A DNA stretch of 64,000 nucleotides from Alphaproteobacteria bacterium (GCA_022819985.1 JAJEGH010000004.1:62001-126000), one strand, 5' to 3'. Counted from the first letter of the stretch, positions 9,544-19,313 are shown. Notes: generated from the sequence alone by a model not told the origin. Numbers and translations: made by a program.

Positions 9544-10008
9544 TCAGCGGGTCCGTTCCGGGCCCTTGCGCGCGCCGGCGCGGGCGACCGGGGCGCGGAT
9601 CGCGATCCTGCCGGCGTTGCCGAAGGTCAGGGTCAGTTCGATGCGGTCGCCGGGCGCCAGCTTCCGTTTCAGTCCCATCAGCATGATATGCAGCCCGCCG
9701 GGTTGCAGCACGGCCGCTTTGCCGGGCGCGATCTCGACGGCATCGACCCGCTCCATGCCGACCATGCCGTCCCGCTCCACGACGGTATGGATTTCGACCC
9801 GGGCGGCGGCCGGCGAGGCGGCGGCGACCAGCCGGTCCGGCTTCCTGCCGAGATTGCGCAGGGTGGCATAGGCCGCGCCGACATTGACGCTCGACGCCCG
9901 CGCCCAGGCGTTCTCCACAACGATGTCGCCGATACTCGCGGTGTCCGCCGCCGCCGGCGCGCCCGCCAGGACGGCAATCGAGAGCGCGACCGGAATCGCA
10001 AGGCGCAT
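9544..10008 (-). CDS. Periplasmic copper chaperone PCu(A)C
   Basis: This 154-residue protein has a signal peptide (about residues 1-21, AAADT) and one PCu(A)C domain. The copper ligands are visible as EIHTVVERDGMVGM followed by GLHIMLMGL, matching the family H/M-x10-M-x21-H-x-M pattern. Such proteins carry Cu(I) to the CuA centre of cytochrome oxidase. The tail is Arg/Lys-rich. ATG 10008 has GGAG at good spacing; an upstream in-frame start would bury the signal peptide and is rejected. Confidence 0.92.
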   Translation of the reverse strand: MRLAIPVALSIAVLAGAPAAADTASIGDIVVENAWARASSVNVGAAYATLRNLGRKPDRLVAAASPAAARVEIHTVVERDGMVGMERVDAVEIAPGKAAVLQPGGLHIMLMGLKRKLAPGDRIELTLTFGNAGRIAIRAPVARAGARKGPERTR

Positions 10009-10215
10009 GAGGGTATCTCCGGATTTCAACTGCCCCGATCCGGGCAGGCCGGAAACGGCCGTTCGCCCCGGCCGCCGCACTTGGGAAGGTTCTCGTTGTA
10101 CCGGCTCCTATTGTATCGGCTTCTATTGTATCGGCGCGGGGCCTGACAATATTCTGACATACCAGAGAGGCGCGGTCCCCGGCGGAAGACGGACCGCTAT
10201 CGGGAGTTCCCTGAA

Positions 10216-11214
10216 ATGCTCGATCCCTTCTCGATTTTCGTCGTTGTCGTCATCGTCCTGGCGATCGCGCTCGTCTTCATGGGCGTCAAGACGGTCCCGC
10301 AGGGGTTCGAGTACACCGTGGAGCGGTTCGGCCGCTATACGCGCACCCTGTCGCCCGGCCTGGCGCTGATCGTGCCGCTGATCGACCGGATCGGGCGGCG
10401 GCAGAACGTGATGGAGCAGGTTACGGACGTGCCGTCCCAGGAGATCATCACCCGGGACAACGCCATGGTGACGGTGGACGGGGTGGTGTTCTACCAGGTG
10501 CTCGATGCGGTCAAGGCGTCCTACGAGGTCCGGCGCCTCGAAATCTCCATCCTCAATCTCACCATGACCAACATCCGGACGGTCATGGGCTCCATGGACC
10601 TCGACGAGCTGCTGTCCCAGCGCGACAAGATCAACGCCGACCTGCTGCGCGTCGTCGACGAGGCGACCTCGCCCTGGGGCGTGAAGATCACGCGCATCGA
10701 GATCAAGGATATCACGCCGCCCACCGAACTGGTCGACGCGATGGCGCGCCAGATGAAGGCGGAACGGGAGAAGCGGGCGGCGATTCTCGAAGCCGAAGGC
10801 GTCCGCCAGTCCGAGATCCTGCGCGCCGAGGGCCAGAAGCAGGCCCAGATCCTCGACGCCGAGGGGCGCCGGGAAGCCGCCTTCCGCGACGCCGAGGCCC
10901 GGGAACGCGAGGCGGAGGCCGAAGCCCGGGCGACCGAAATGGTCTCCAAGGCGATCGGCGAGGGCAATATCCAGGCGGTCAACTATTTCGTCGCCCAGAA
11001 ATATGTCGGCGCGCTGGAGACCATCGGCAGCGCGCGCAACCAGAAGGTGATCCTGATGCCGCTGGAGGCGTCCGGCGTGATCGGCGCGGTCGGCGGCCTG
11101 ACCGAAATCGCGCGCCAGGCTTTCGGCGACGGGGGCGGCGACGGCGGGTCCGGAAAACCGGATCGTCATCCCGGGGGATCGGTGCCGCCGTCCGGCCCGG
11201 CCGGCAAGGATTAG
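10216..11214 (+). CDS. qmcA: SPFH/stomatin-family membrane protein (QmcA-like)
   Basis: This 332-residue protein has one N-terminal membrane anchor (residues 5-24), then the SPFH domain beginning VPQGFEYTVERFGRYTRTLSPGL, then a long Glu/Arg/Ala coiled coil (about 180-250). It fits the paraslipin/QmcA branch. SPFH proteins form oligomeric rings in membrane microdomains and are nearly always paired with an NfeD protein, as here (27 bp downstream). ATG 10216 is preceded by GGGAG. Confidence 0.93.
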   Translation: MLDPFSIFVVVVIVLAIALVFMGVKTVPQGFEYTVERFGRYTRTLSPGLALIVPLIDRIGRRQNVMEQVTDVPSQEIITRDNAMVTVDGVVFYQVLDAVKASYEVRRLEISILNLTMTNIRTVMGSMDLDELLSQRDKINADLLRVVDEATSPWGVKITRIEIKDITPPTELVDAMARQMKAEREKRAAILEAEGVRQSEILRAEGQKQAQILDAEGRREAAFRDAEAREREAEAEARATEMVSKAIGEGNIQAVNYFVAQKYVGALETIGSARNQKVILMPLEASGVIGAVGGLTEIARQAFGDGGGDGGSGKPDRHPGGSVPPSGPAGKD

Positions 11215-11240
11215 CGCGCGGGCCGGGGGGAGGACGACCG

Positions 11241-11708
11241 ATGATCGAATGGCCGGAGAGCCTTTCCTACTGGCACTGGCTGGCTTTCGGCGTGCTCGTG
11301 ATGCTGGTCGAGGTTCTGGTGCCGGGCGTCATTTTCCTCTGGCTCGGCATCGCCGCGGTCCTGACCGGCCTCGCCTTCGCCGCGATCCCCTCGATGAGCT
11401 GGGAGATCCAGGCGGTCCTGTTCGCCGTCCTCTCGGTGCTGGCGATCTTCGTCGGCCGGCGCGTCGTTTCGGCCCGCCAGGCGCCGACCGACCATCCGAC
11501 GCTCAACCGGCGCGGGCGGACCCTGCTCGGCTCGCAGCATACGCTGGAGGCGGCGACCTCGGGCGGGCGCGGCCGGGTCCGGATCGGCGACGGCGTGTGG
11601 CGCTTCGCCGTAAGGCCCCAGGGGCGCGACCTTGCCGCGGGAACCCGGATCACGGTCGTCGACGTCGACGGGACGACGCTGATCGTCGAAGCCGCCGCGG
11701 AGGGGTAG
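11241..11708 (+). CDS. nfeD: NfeD-family membrane protein
   Basis: This 155-residue protein has three closely spaced hydrophobic segments (about 12-75) followed by a cytoplasmic OB-fold domain (about 90-153, with RRGRTLLGSQHTLEAAT and GTRITVVDVDGTTLIV). This is the short NfeD (YbbK) type that partners SPFH proteins. ATG 11241 follows GGGGGGAGGACGACCG. Its stop codon TAG is the first triplet of the next intergenic repeat copy, the same junction as at 197-200. Confidence 0.92.
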   Translation: MIEWPESLSYWHWLAFGVLVMLVEVLVPGVIFLWLGIAAVLTGLAFAAIPSMSWEIQAVLFAVLSVLAIFVGRRVVSARQAPTDHPTLNRRGRTLLGSQHTLEAATSGGRGRVRIGDGVWRFAVRPQGRDLAAGTRITVVDVDGTTLIVEAAAEG

Positions 11709-11960
11709 AGCGCGTCTGTCTTACTTTGAACCGCCGACGCGGCGGAGGCTCGCCCTCCGATACGCCCCGGCCTGGCGGCCGGGGCTACTCAGGATGAGGA
11801 AGAGAATGGGATGTTGAGGCATTTGAATCCCCACCAACCCCCTCATCCCGAGTAGGCGCGTCAGCGCCGTATCGAGGGGGCCGTATCGAGAGCCTGCCCT
11901 GAGCCTGTCGAAGGGGACGGCATGCCGACGCAGTTCCGTGCGAAACGGATAAGCTCTAGC
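11706..11960. repeat. MITE/REP-like intergenic repeat, copy 2
   Basis: This copy is near-identical to 200-486 over both ends and most of the middle, but has only one of the two GTATCGAGAGCCTGCCCTGAG units. It starts right at the nfeD stop codon (TAGAGCGCGTCTGTC) and ends CGAAACGGATAAGCTCTAG. The two ends read as imperfect inverted repeats (TAGAGCGCGTCTGT against TAGAGCTTATCCGT on the other strand). It fills the otherwise empty spacer before hpt. Confidence 0.75.
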
Positions 11961-12006
11961 GGCCGCCACCTATAGCGGCAGCGGCGGCATGCCGGGAGCC
12001 TCGCCG

Positions 12007-12579
12007 CTACCCCGAAATATGCGCTAGGTCGGGCAGGTAACGGAATTTCTCGGCGTAATCGATGCCGTAGCCGACCACGAACACGTCGTCGATGGCGAAG
12101 CCGACATAGTCGGCCTCCACCGGCGCCTCGCGGCGCGCCGGCTTGTCGAGCAGCACGCAGGTCGCGACCGTTTCCGCCCCGGCGTCCTCGACCATCATGC
12201 GTGCGGTCAGCAGGGTCCGGCCGGTATCGAGGATATCGTCGACCAGGAGGACCCGTTCGCCGGCCAGGTTGCCGGGAAACTCGCCGACCAGCCGGACCCG
12301 GCCGGAGCTTTCGGTCGAACTGCCATAGCTCTTGAAGCTGGCGAACTCGATGCGCGGCCGGCAGCCGCGCGCCGCCAGGGCGCGGGCGAGGTCGGCGGTG
12401 AAGATGAACGCGCCGTTCAGGACGCAGAGCAGGACGAATTCCGGCCCCATGGCTTTGGCTATGTTGTCCGCCAGCGATTCGATCCGTTTGGAGATGTCGC
12501 CGGCGGCGAACAGCGCGGTCGGCGGTCTGTCGCCGCCGTCCTTGGCGCCGTCTCCGGCGCTGTTTGCGGGAGCCGCCAC
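12007..12579 (-). CDS. hpt: Hypoxanthine phosphoribosyltransferase
   Basis: This 190-residue enzyme converts hypoxanthine or guanine plus PRPP into IMP or GMP for purine salvage. The PRPP-binding loop VLLVDDILDTGRTL is at about residue 111, and the C-terminal VGYGIDYAEKFRYLPDL is typical of bacterial Hpt. The only suitable start is GTG 12579, two bases after the stop codon of the acyl-CoA ligase gene, so the two are cotranscribed. The N-terminal 20 residues are low complexity and may not be part of the fold. Confidence 0.92.
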   Translation of the reverse strand: MAAPANSAGDGAKDGGDRPPTALFAAGDISKRIESLADNIAKAMGPEFVLLCVLNGAFIFTADLARALAARGCRPRIEFASFKSYGSSTESSGRVRLVGEFPGNLAGERVLLVDDILDTGRTLLTARMMVEDAGAETVATCVLLDKPARREAPVEADYVGFAIDDVFVVGYGIDYAEKFRYLPDLAHISG

Positions 12580-12581
12580 GG

Positions 12582-14225
<1,644 letters not shown>

Positions 14226-14444
14226 GGCGTTTACCTCCCGAACTGCCTGGAGCCGTCGCCGGATGTTTACACCAGCGCCGCGCCGGTTTGCCAGTAGCCA
14301 CCCGCCGCGGCGCTCCGAAGCGCCCCGAAGCGCGATCCGCGCGATGGCGCGAACGTGAAAAGCTGCGAACTTGCGCCGGCTTGTTTTCGCCCTATTGGCG
14401 TACCCATATTGCGCCGACGGTCCGGCTTTCGGTAACGCGCTGGA

Positions 14445-16688
14445 ATGATTGGCAAAATCGTTCGACTGTTGACATGCCTTGCCGTGCCGGCCGGTCTTGC
14501 GCTGGCGGGCCAGGCCGTGGCGCAGACGTCGCAGCCGGGTACTTTGCGCGGTCTCGACCTGCCCGGCCTCGCGACTGAGAAGAGCGCGCAGCAATCCGCG
14601 CCCGCCGGCCCGGTCTTCCGGACGAAGCATGTGACGGCCGAACTGTTGAGCGAGCATGTCACGCTCCGGCCCGGCACGACCGCATGGGTCGCGCTCGTCT
14701 TCGAGATCGTTCCGAACTGGCACACCTACTGGCGCAACGCCGGCGATTCGGGCGAGGCGACGCGGATCGACTGGGAGTTGCCGCCGGGCTACAGCGCCGG
14801 CGATATCGTCTGGCCGCCGCCGGAGCGGCTTCCGGTCGGGCCGCTGCTCAACTACGGCTACAGCGGCGAGGCGATCCACCTGGTCCCGATATCGGTGCCG
14901 GAGGATGCCCGGCCGGGCGAGGACGTAACCCTCACGGCAAACGCCTCCTGGCTGGTCTGCGAGGAGGTCTGCATTCCGGAAGAGGGGGTGCTGAAGATCG
15001 GCCTGCCCGTCGCCGCCGGGCCGCCGGTCGCCGGTTTCCGCGCCGGCCCGATCTTCGCGAAGGCGCGCGCCGCGCTCCCGAAACCGTCGCCCTGGACCGC
15101 AAAATACCGCTTTAACGGCAACGGGTTCCGGCTCGATGTTGCGGCGGCGGGGCTGAAGCGCGAGGTCATCGAGGACGCCTGGTTCTATCCCTACGGCCAC
15201 GGCGTCGTGAAATATGCCGCGCCGCAGAAGCTGACGGTGACGGACCGCGCGCTCACCCTGGAGACGCAACGCGGCAAGGCGGCCAAGCCGATTACCGGGG
15301 TCGGCGGCCTGCTGGTCCTGAAAGAGCGGCTGGGCGACGGCCGGATCGCCACCCAGGCTTTCCGGCTGACCGCGGCCGAGGCCGCGCCGGTCTTTTCGAT
15401 CGGCTTCTGGGAGGCCGTCGTCCTCGCCCTGCTCGGCGGCCTGATCCTGAACCTGATGCCCTGCGTCCTGCCCGTGCTCGCGGTGAAGGCTTTGAGTTTC
15501 GCCCGCCATGCCGCTGAGGGGAGGGGCATGGCCCGGCACGGCGCCGCCTACACCGTCGGCGTCCTGGCGAGCTTCGCCGTCGTCGGCGCGGTGCTGCTGG
15601 CGGTGCGCAGCGCCGGGGAGGCGGCCGGCTGGGGCTTCCAGCTCCAGGAGCCGGTGTTCGTCCTGCTCATGGCCTATCTCATGGTGCTGATCGGGCTGAA
15701 TTTCGCCGGCCTGTTCGAGATCGGCGGCCGTTTCGCCGGGATCGGCGGCGCGCTGGCCGGGCGGTCCGGCCTCTCCGGCTCCTTCTTCACCGGCGTGCTC
15801 GCCGTGATCGTCGCCACGCCCTGCACGGCGCCCTTCATGGGCGCGGCGGTCGGCTTCGCGCTCGGCCAGACGGCCGCCGTCGCCATGGCGGTAATGCTGG
15901 CGCTCGGCCTCGGCCTCGCCCTGCCGTTCCTGCTGCTCAGCATGGCGCCGCGGCTGCTCCGCCTGATCCCGAAGCCGGGGCCGTGGATGGTCCGCTTCAA
16001 GCAGTTCCTCGCCTTCCCGATGTTCGCGACCGCGGCCTGGCTGGTCTGGGTATTGTCGTTGCAGGCGGGCGACGCGGCCGTACTCGGGGCGCTCGCCGGC
16101 GCCGTCCTGCTCGCTTTTGCGGCCTGGCTCTGGCAGGCCAGCGCCGGCGCTTCCGGCCGCTGGCGGCTGACCGGCCTCAGCGCCGCCGCGATAGCGGTTA
16201 TCGTCGCCTTTGCCATGGTCCGGTACGCTGACAGCGGCGCGTCGGGTACGGCGAATGCCGGGCCGGAGGCAGGTGCGACCGCGACGACGACGACGGGCGA
16301 GGGAATCGTCTGGCAGCCGTTCAGCGAAGCCCGGCTGGCGGCGCTGCGCGCGGAAGGCCGGCCGGTCTTCATCAATTTCACGGCGGCTTGGTGCATCACC
16401 TGCATCGCCAACGAACAGGTGGTGCTGCGCCTCGAAAGCGTCCGGAAGGCGGTCGACTCGGCGCGCATGGCGATGCTCAAGGGCGACTGGACCCGCCGCG
16501 ATCCGGTCATCACGGCGCATCTGGCCGCTTTCGGCCGCTCCGGCGTGCCGCTTTATGTTATCTATCCGCCGGAGGGATCGCCGAAAAAGCCGATGGTGCT
16601 GCCCCAGATCCTGACCGAAGGCGGCACGGTCGCGGCGATCCGCAGCATGGCCGCGGAGACGAGACGGGCCGAGAGGCCGCGCGACTAG
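14445..16688 (+). CDS. DsbD/ScsB-like thiol:disulphide interchange protein
   Basis: This 747-residue protein passes reducing power from cytoplasmic thioredoxin to the periplasm. It has a signal peptide (1-26), a periplasmic DsbD alpha domain with Cys pair in LVCEEVCIPEEG, and a membrane domain with eight or so segments. The redox cysteines of that domain lie in MPCVLPV (about 338) and TPCTAPFMG (about 458). The C-terminal thioredoxin domain carries CITC (about 648). The long periplasmic first domain fits the ScsB-like DsbD type. A redoxin gene follows after 56 bp and may be a client. Start ATG 14445 has a weak ribosome site. Confidence 0.92.
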   Translation: MIGKIVRLLTCLAVPAGLALAGQAVAQTSQPGTLRGLDLPGLATEKSAQQSAPAGPVFRTKHVTAELLSEHVTLRPGTTAWVALVFEIVPNWHTYWRNAGDSGEATRIDWELPPGYSAGDIVWPPPERLPVGPLLNYGYSGEAIHLVPISVPEDARPGEDVTLTANASWLVCEEVCIPEEGVLKIGLPVAAGPPVAGFRAGPIFAKARAALPKPSPWTAKYRFNGNGFRLDVAAAGLKREVIEDAWFYPYGHGVVKYAAPQKLTVTDRALTLETQRGKAAKPITGVGGLLVLKERLGDGRIATQAFRLTAAEAAPVFSIGFWEAVVLALLGGLILNLMPCVLPVLAVKALSFARHAAEGRGMARHGAAYTVGVLASFAVVGAVLLAVRSAGEAAGWGFQLQEPVFVLLMAYLMVLIGLNFAGLFEIGGRFAGIGGALAGRSGLSGSFFTGVLAVIVATPCTAPFMGAAVGFALGQTAAVAMAVMLALGLGLALPFLLLSMAPRLLRLIPKPGPWMVRFKQFLAFPMFATAAWLVWVLSLQAGDAAVLGALAGAVLLAFAAWLWQASAGASGRWRLTGLSAAAIAVIVAFAMVRYADSGASGTANAGPEAGATATTTTGEGIVWQPFSEARLAALRAEGRPVFINFTAAWCITCIANEQVVLRLESVRKAVDSARMAMLKGDWTRRDPVITAHLAAFGRSGVPLYVIYPPEGSPKKPMVLPQILTEGGTVAAIRSMAAETRRAERPRD

Positions 16689-16744
16689 GGCTCGGGCGAC
16701 GGCCGCCGGGGTCCGGCAACCGTTACCGATCGAAGGGAAGAAGG

Positions 16745-17356
16745 ATGTTCAAGCGCCTGAAATATCTCGCCGCCGCTGCCTCGATCGCCCTGGCGGCCCC
16801 GGCAATCGCGTCGCCGCAGGTCGGCAAGACGGCGCCGGACTTCACCGGCGTCGACAGCAACGGCGCGCGCGTGACGCTCTCCGCGTTACGCGGCAGGCTG
16901 GTCGTGCTGGAATGGACCAACCACGGCTGCCCCTATGTGTCCAAGCATTACGGCGCCGGCAACATGCAGAAGACCCAGAAGGCGGCGCGCGCCATGGGCG
17001 CGATCTGGCTGAGCATCATCTCGTCGGCGCCCGGCCGGCAGGGCCATGTCGACGGCGCGGGCGCGAACCGACTGACCGAGACGCGGGATGCCGCGCCCAG
17101 CCACGTCATCCTCGACCCGAAGGGCGTCATCGGCCGCAAGTACGAAGCGACCAACACGCCGCACATGTTCGTCGTCGGCAAGGACGGCACGCTGCTCTAC
17201 ATGGGCGCCATCGACAGCATCCGCACGGCCAACCCGGCCGACATTCCGCGGGCGAAGAACTATGTGACCGCGGCGCTGGACGAAATCGCCGCCGGAAAAG
17301 AGGTCAGCGAACCGGTAACGCGCCAGTACGGCTGTTCGGTGAAATACGCGTATTGA
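16745..17356 (+). CDS. Exported thioredoxin-fold redoxin
   Basis: This 203-residue protein has a signal peptide (1-22, ending IASP) and an AhpC/TSA-redoxin domain (VGKTAPDFTG, LRGRLVVLEWTNHGCPYV, NTPHMFVV). The active-site segment is GCPYVSK, with one cysteine where thioredoxins have two, plus a C-terminal cysteine in YGCSVKY that could act as resolving residue. It therefore looks more like a peroxiredoxin or single-Cys redoxin than a TlpA oxidoreductase. Its place after the DsbD-like gene suggests it is recycled by that protein. ATG 16745 follows GAAGGGAAGAAGG. Confidence 0.85.
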   Translation: MFKRLKYLAAAASIALAAPAIASPQVGKTAPDFTGVDSNGARVTLSALRGRLVVLEWTNHGCPYVSKHYGAGNMQKTQKAARAMGAIWLSIISSAPGRQGHVDGAGANRLTETRDAAPSHVILDPKGVIGRKYEATNTPHMFVVGKDGTLLYMGAIDSIRTANPADIPRAKNYVTAALDEIAAGKEVSEPVTRQYGCSVKYAY

Positions 17357-17635
17357 GGGGCGGCTTCGCTTCGGCCGTCATTTCGACTGGAGCGACGCAA
17401 GCCGCGAAGCGGAGAACCCTTTGCCGCGAAACGGAATACTCGCTCCCCTCTCCATCGCTTCCGCCTGACGGCGGCAGGACCCCTCAGCAGGGCTGGCGGG
17501 GGAAACCGCTGGACGAGCCAGCCGAAGAAAGGGGGCCGCTCCCCCGTTGTGCACTTCGCCAGTAGGGCAGGTTCGGGCGGGAGACTCGCTGAACTACGGG
17601 ACTTTCCCGCCCGGACCCGCTAGAAGAAAAGAACG
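17357..17635. other. Gene-free spacer with REP arm and hairpin
   Basis: I see no gene here. It contains one arm of the CCGTCATTTCGA-type repeat (17376 onward) that is complete at 22723-22882. It also holds a stem of nine perfect base pairs (CGGGCGGGA 17574-17582 with TCCCGCCCG 17605-17613). It marks the change from the redox operon to the repeat-rich island. Confidence 0.5.
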
Positions 17636-17704
17636 CGGCAAGGCTGGGCATCGCTAGGCTCGGCGTGGCTTGACAGGGCCCGGCTAGGCATGGCGTGGCA
17701 AGGA
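17636..17704. repeat. Array of 5-bp repeats, block A (NGGCN)
   Basis: Read in steps of five from 17636, almost every pentamer matches NGGCN: CGGCA, AGGCT, GGGCA, TCGCT, AGGCT, CGGCG, TGGCT, then after one mismatch GGGCC, CGGCT, AGGCA, TGGCG, TGGCA. Two pentamers deviate (TCGCT and TGACA). The phase is held throughout, so this is not just G+C bias. Block B at 17866-18050 carries the reverse-complementary pattern. Confidence 0.8.
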
Positions 17705-17711
17705 AAAAACA

Positions 17712-17846
17712 CAGGACAAGAGCGGTCGCCGGGGACCACGTCGGCATCGCGACGGAGAGACCGTGGCTAAACTGGAGCCGACCGGCAGATTGAATGGCGA
17801 TATAGTCTAATCAAAGGACGAGCCGAACTAGGGCCAGGACAAGAGC
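17712..17846. repeat. 12-bp direct repeat between the pentamer arrays
   Basis: CAGGACAAGAGC occurs at 17712-17723, eight bases after block A, and again at 17835-17846, twenty bases before block B. The 111 bases between them contain an A+T-richer stretch (GATATAGTCTAATCAAAGG) that could include a promoter, and no convincing reading frame. Confidence 0.6.
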
Positions 17847-17865
17847 CGCCAAGCCGCGACTGTCC

Positions 17866-18050
17866 CAGCCATGCTCAACCTTGCCGCACCACGCCATGTA
17901 TGCCTTGCAGAGCTTGGCCGTGCTGCGTTTTCCCTGCCATGCCGAACCGCACCACGCCTAGCACTGCCGAGCTCTGCCATGCCGAGCCTTGCCGCGCCAA
18001 GCCGCGCCTGACTCTGCCTTGCCATGCCACGACGATGCGCAGCATGCCAC
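17866..18050. repeat. Array of 5-bp repeats, block B (GCCNN)
   Basis: About 37 pentamers with a GCC core, clearest from 17936 on: GCCAT, GCCGA, then GCCTA, GCCGA, GCCAT, GCCGA, GCCTT, GCCGC, GCCAA, GCCGC, GCCTG, GCCTT, GCCAT, GCCAC. The phase slips once or twice before 17936. It is the inverted counterpart of block A; CCTTGCC...ACGCCATG at 17879-17899 is complementary to the end of block A apart from one extra pentamer. Reading frames through it encode only Cys/Ala/Pro/Met repeats and are not genes. Confidence 0.8.
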
Positions 18051-18170
18051 AGGTGAATTCGAAGCACCAATCAAACCCTGAATTTGTGTCTAAAATGATT
18101 CTTGATGGTCGGGTTGTGTTCCCCATATCCTTTGAACGGCAAAAGCAGCGTTCTGTGAAAACTAGAACTC

Positions 18171-18698
18171 GTGACCCAACGTCGTTATTCCACGAAGGCA
18201 TACTTGCAAGCAAAAGAGCAGGCGTTCGCCCGAACCGGCGGGTGTTGCGTCGGATGCGGGGAGCCGGCCGAGGAAGCGCACCATTGGGCGAAGAAATATC
18301 CGCCCATCGGTAGCGAGACGGTCGATGATCTGGTCCCAGTCTGCAAGGTTTGCCACTACTGGTTCAACTCTTGGCGCCGCACCATTCGGTTCGGCTTCGC
18401 GCGCGAAGCCAACGCACGCAAGGCAATCGATGAGGTAATCGCTCAATGCTATTCGCAGTCGAACTCGTCGGGGACAGCCCCATCATCATGCACTCAGCCG
18501 CCGGACTCGATACCGCCTCGGACATCAGCCGAGAAATCAATGAGATCGCGAAGAAGCGCGGAACGAACCGAACCGAGGCCGACGAACTTCGGCTCAGGGA
18601 ATTGGAATGCCAACGATCCCTCTGGCTCGAAAACGGAAAGCCAACCGTTCCGCACTCGGCGCTACGGTCGTGCATCGAAACCGGAGCCAGAAAGCTGA
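18171..18698 (+). CDS. HNH-like zinc-finger protein (3' half doubtful)
   Basis: The first 90 residues contain an HNH-type zinc scaffold: CVGCG, then EEAHHWA, then LVPVCKVCHYW, with the His-His pair typical of HNH nucleases. The remaining 85 residues are Ser/Arg/Pro-rich, resemble no domain, and overlap the next gene by 253 bases in another frame. The two alternative frames both stop just before the next ATG (TGA 18431, TAA 18436), so a frameshift may have extended an ORF that once ended there. Start is GTG 18171 with no ribosome site. Base use is A+T-richer than the chromosome, suggesting transfer. Confidence 0.5.
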   Translation: MTQRRYSTKAYLQAKEQAFARTGGCCVGCGEPAEEAHHWAKKYPPIGSETVDDLVPVCKVCHYWFNSWRRTIRFGFAREANARKAIDEVIAQCYSQSNSSGTAPSSCTQPPDSIPPRTSAEKSMRSRRSAERTEPRPTNFGSGNWNANDPSGSKTESQPFRTRRYGRASKPEPES

Positions 18699-19045
18699 AG
18701 CAAGGACCCCAAGTCCGCGAGGGCATGGTCGTGCAGGAAACGGTGTTCGTCTTCGATAGCGAACGATACGGTAAATCCGTTAAGGAATGGGGTGAGAATT
18801 GCCAATTCACAGTGCCGGTTGTCGTTCAGCGAAACCGGATTCTGCGTACGCGGGCCAAGTTCGATCAACCGTGGTCGGTGAATGCGATCATCTACGGTGA
18901 CGACGAGTTGGTTGACAGCACCAAGCTGAAGACTTGGCTGGATATCGCTGGCCAACGGATTGGCCTGGGCGATTGGCGACCGGAAAAATCCGGCGCATAT
19001 GGCCGATTTTCGGTGAATTCTGTCGAGATCACCGATGTGCAATGA
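18446..19045 (+). CDS. Phage-type hypothetical protein with GLGDWRP motif
   Basis: This 199-residue protein resembles a family of phage and prophage hypotheticals: N-terminal VELVGDSPIIMHSA, a charged helix, VPHSALRSCIETGARKL (about 70-90), RTRAKF, and the diagnostic C-terminal IGLGDWRPEKSGAYGRF (about 172-190). The function of the family is unknown to me. Several positions recall RAMP/Cas7-like proteins (an IPGSSLRG-like segment and a Gly-rich loop), but that is only a motif impression. GAGG lies ten bases before ATG 18446. Lower G+C and isolation point to a horizontally acquired remnant. It lies between the pentamer arrays and the 10-bp repeat clusters. Confidence 0.75.
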   Translation: MLFAVELVGDSPIIMHSAAGLDTASDISREINEIAKKRGTNRTEADELRLRELECQRSLWLENGKPTVPHSALRSCIETGARKLKQGPQVREGMVVQETVFVFDSERYGKSVKEWGENCQFTVPVVVQRNRILRTRAKFDQPWSVNAIIYGDDELVDSTKLKTWLDIAGQRIGLGDWRPEKSGAYGRFSVNSVEITDVQ

Positions 19046-19148
19046 CGGTCTGTCCCGCGATCCTTCCCTTGCTCGCCGCTTGACGGAAGCGATGAGAACA
19101 TTACATAAACTTTGAATTTGGCAGCACCGGCGGGCTGCGACGGCGAAT

Positions 19149-19168
19149 CCTGACATTCCATGACACAT
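19149..19168. repeat. Phased 10-bp repeat cluster 1
   Basis: Two adjacent decamers, CCTGACATTC and CATGACACAT, match the consensus CATGACANNN of the two larger clusters downstream. It lies about 100 bp after the phage-type gene. Confidence 0.5.
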
Positions 19169-19193
19169 CCGAAGCCTCTCCCTTGTCACCCCG

Positions 19194-19281
19194 GATGGAG
19201 CGAAGCGGAAATCCGGAGTCCAAGGCCGGCCGCAAAGATCGTGCGGGCGACTCTGGGCCCCGGATCGGGGTCCGGGGCGAC
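19194..19281. repeat. REP-type palindrome
   Basis: ACCCCGGATGGAGCGAAGCGGAAATCCGG and a matching CCCCGGATCGGGGTCCGGGG form imperfect inverted arms of the same type as those at 4711-4874. It lies between phased-repeat clusters 1 and 2 in a gene-free spacer (19046-19615). Confidence 0.55.
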
Positions 19282-19313
19282 ACGGTGTTGCGTTCGGTGT
19301 GAGTCCGAAACGC

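Noticed and set aside
17900-18313. A possible Cys-rich protein from the pentamer array
   Set aside because: The Cys/Pro/Ala/Met pattern is produced by the 5-bp repeats in any frame, it lacks a ribosome site, and it runs across the HNH gene in another frame.
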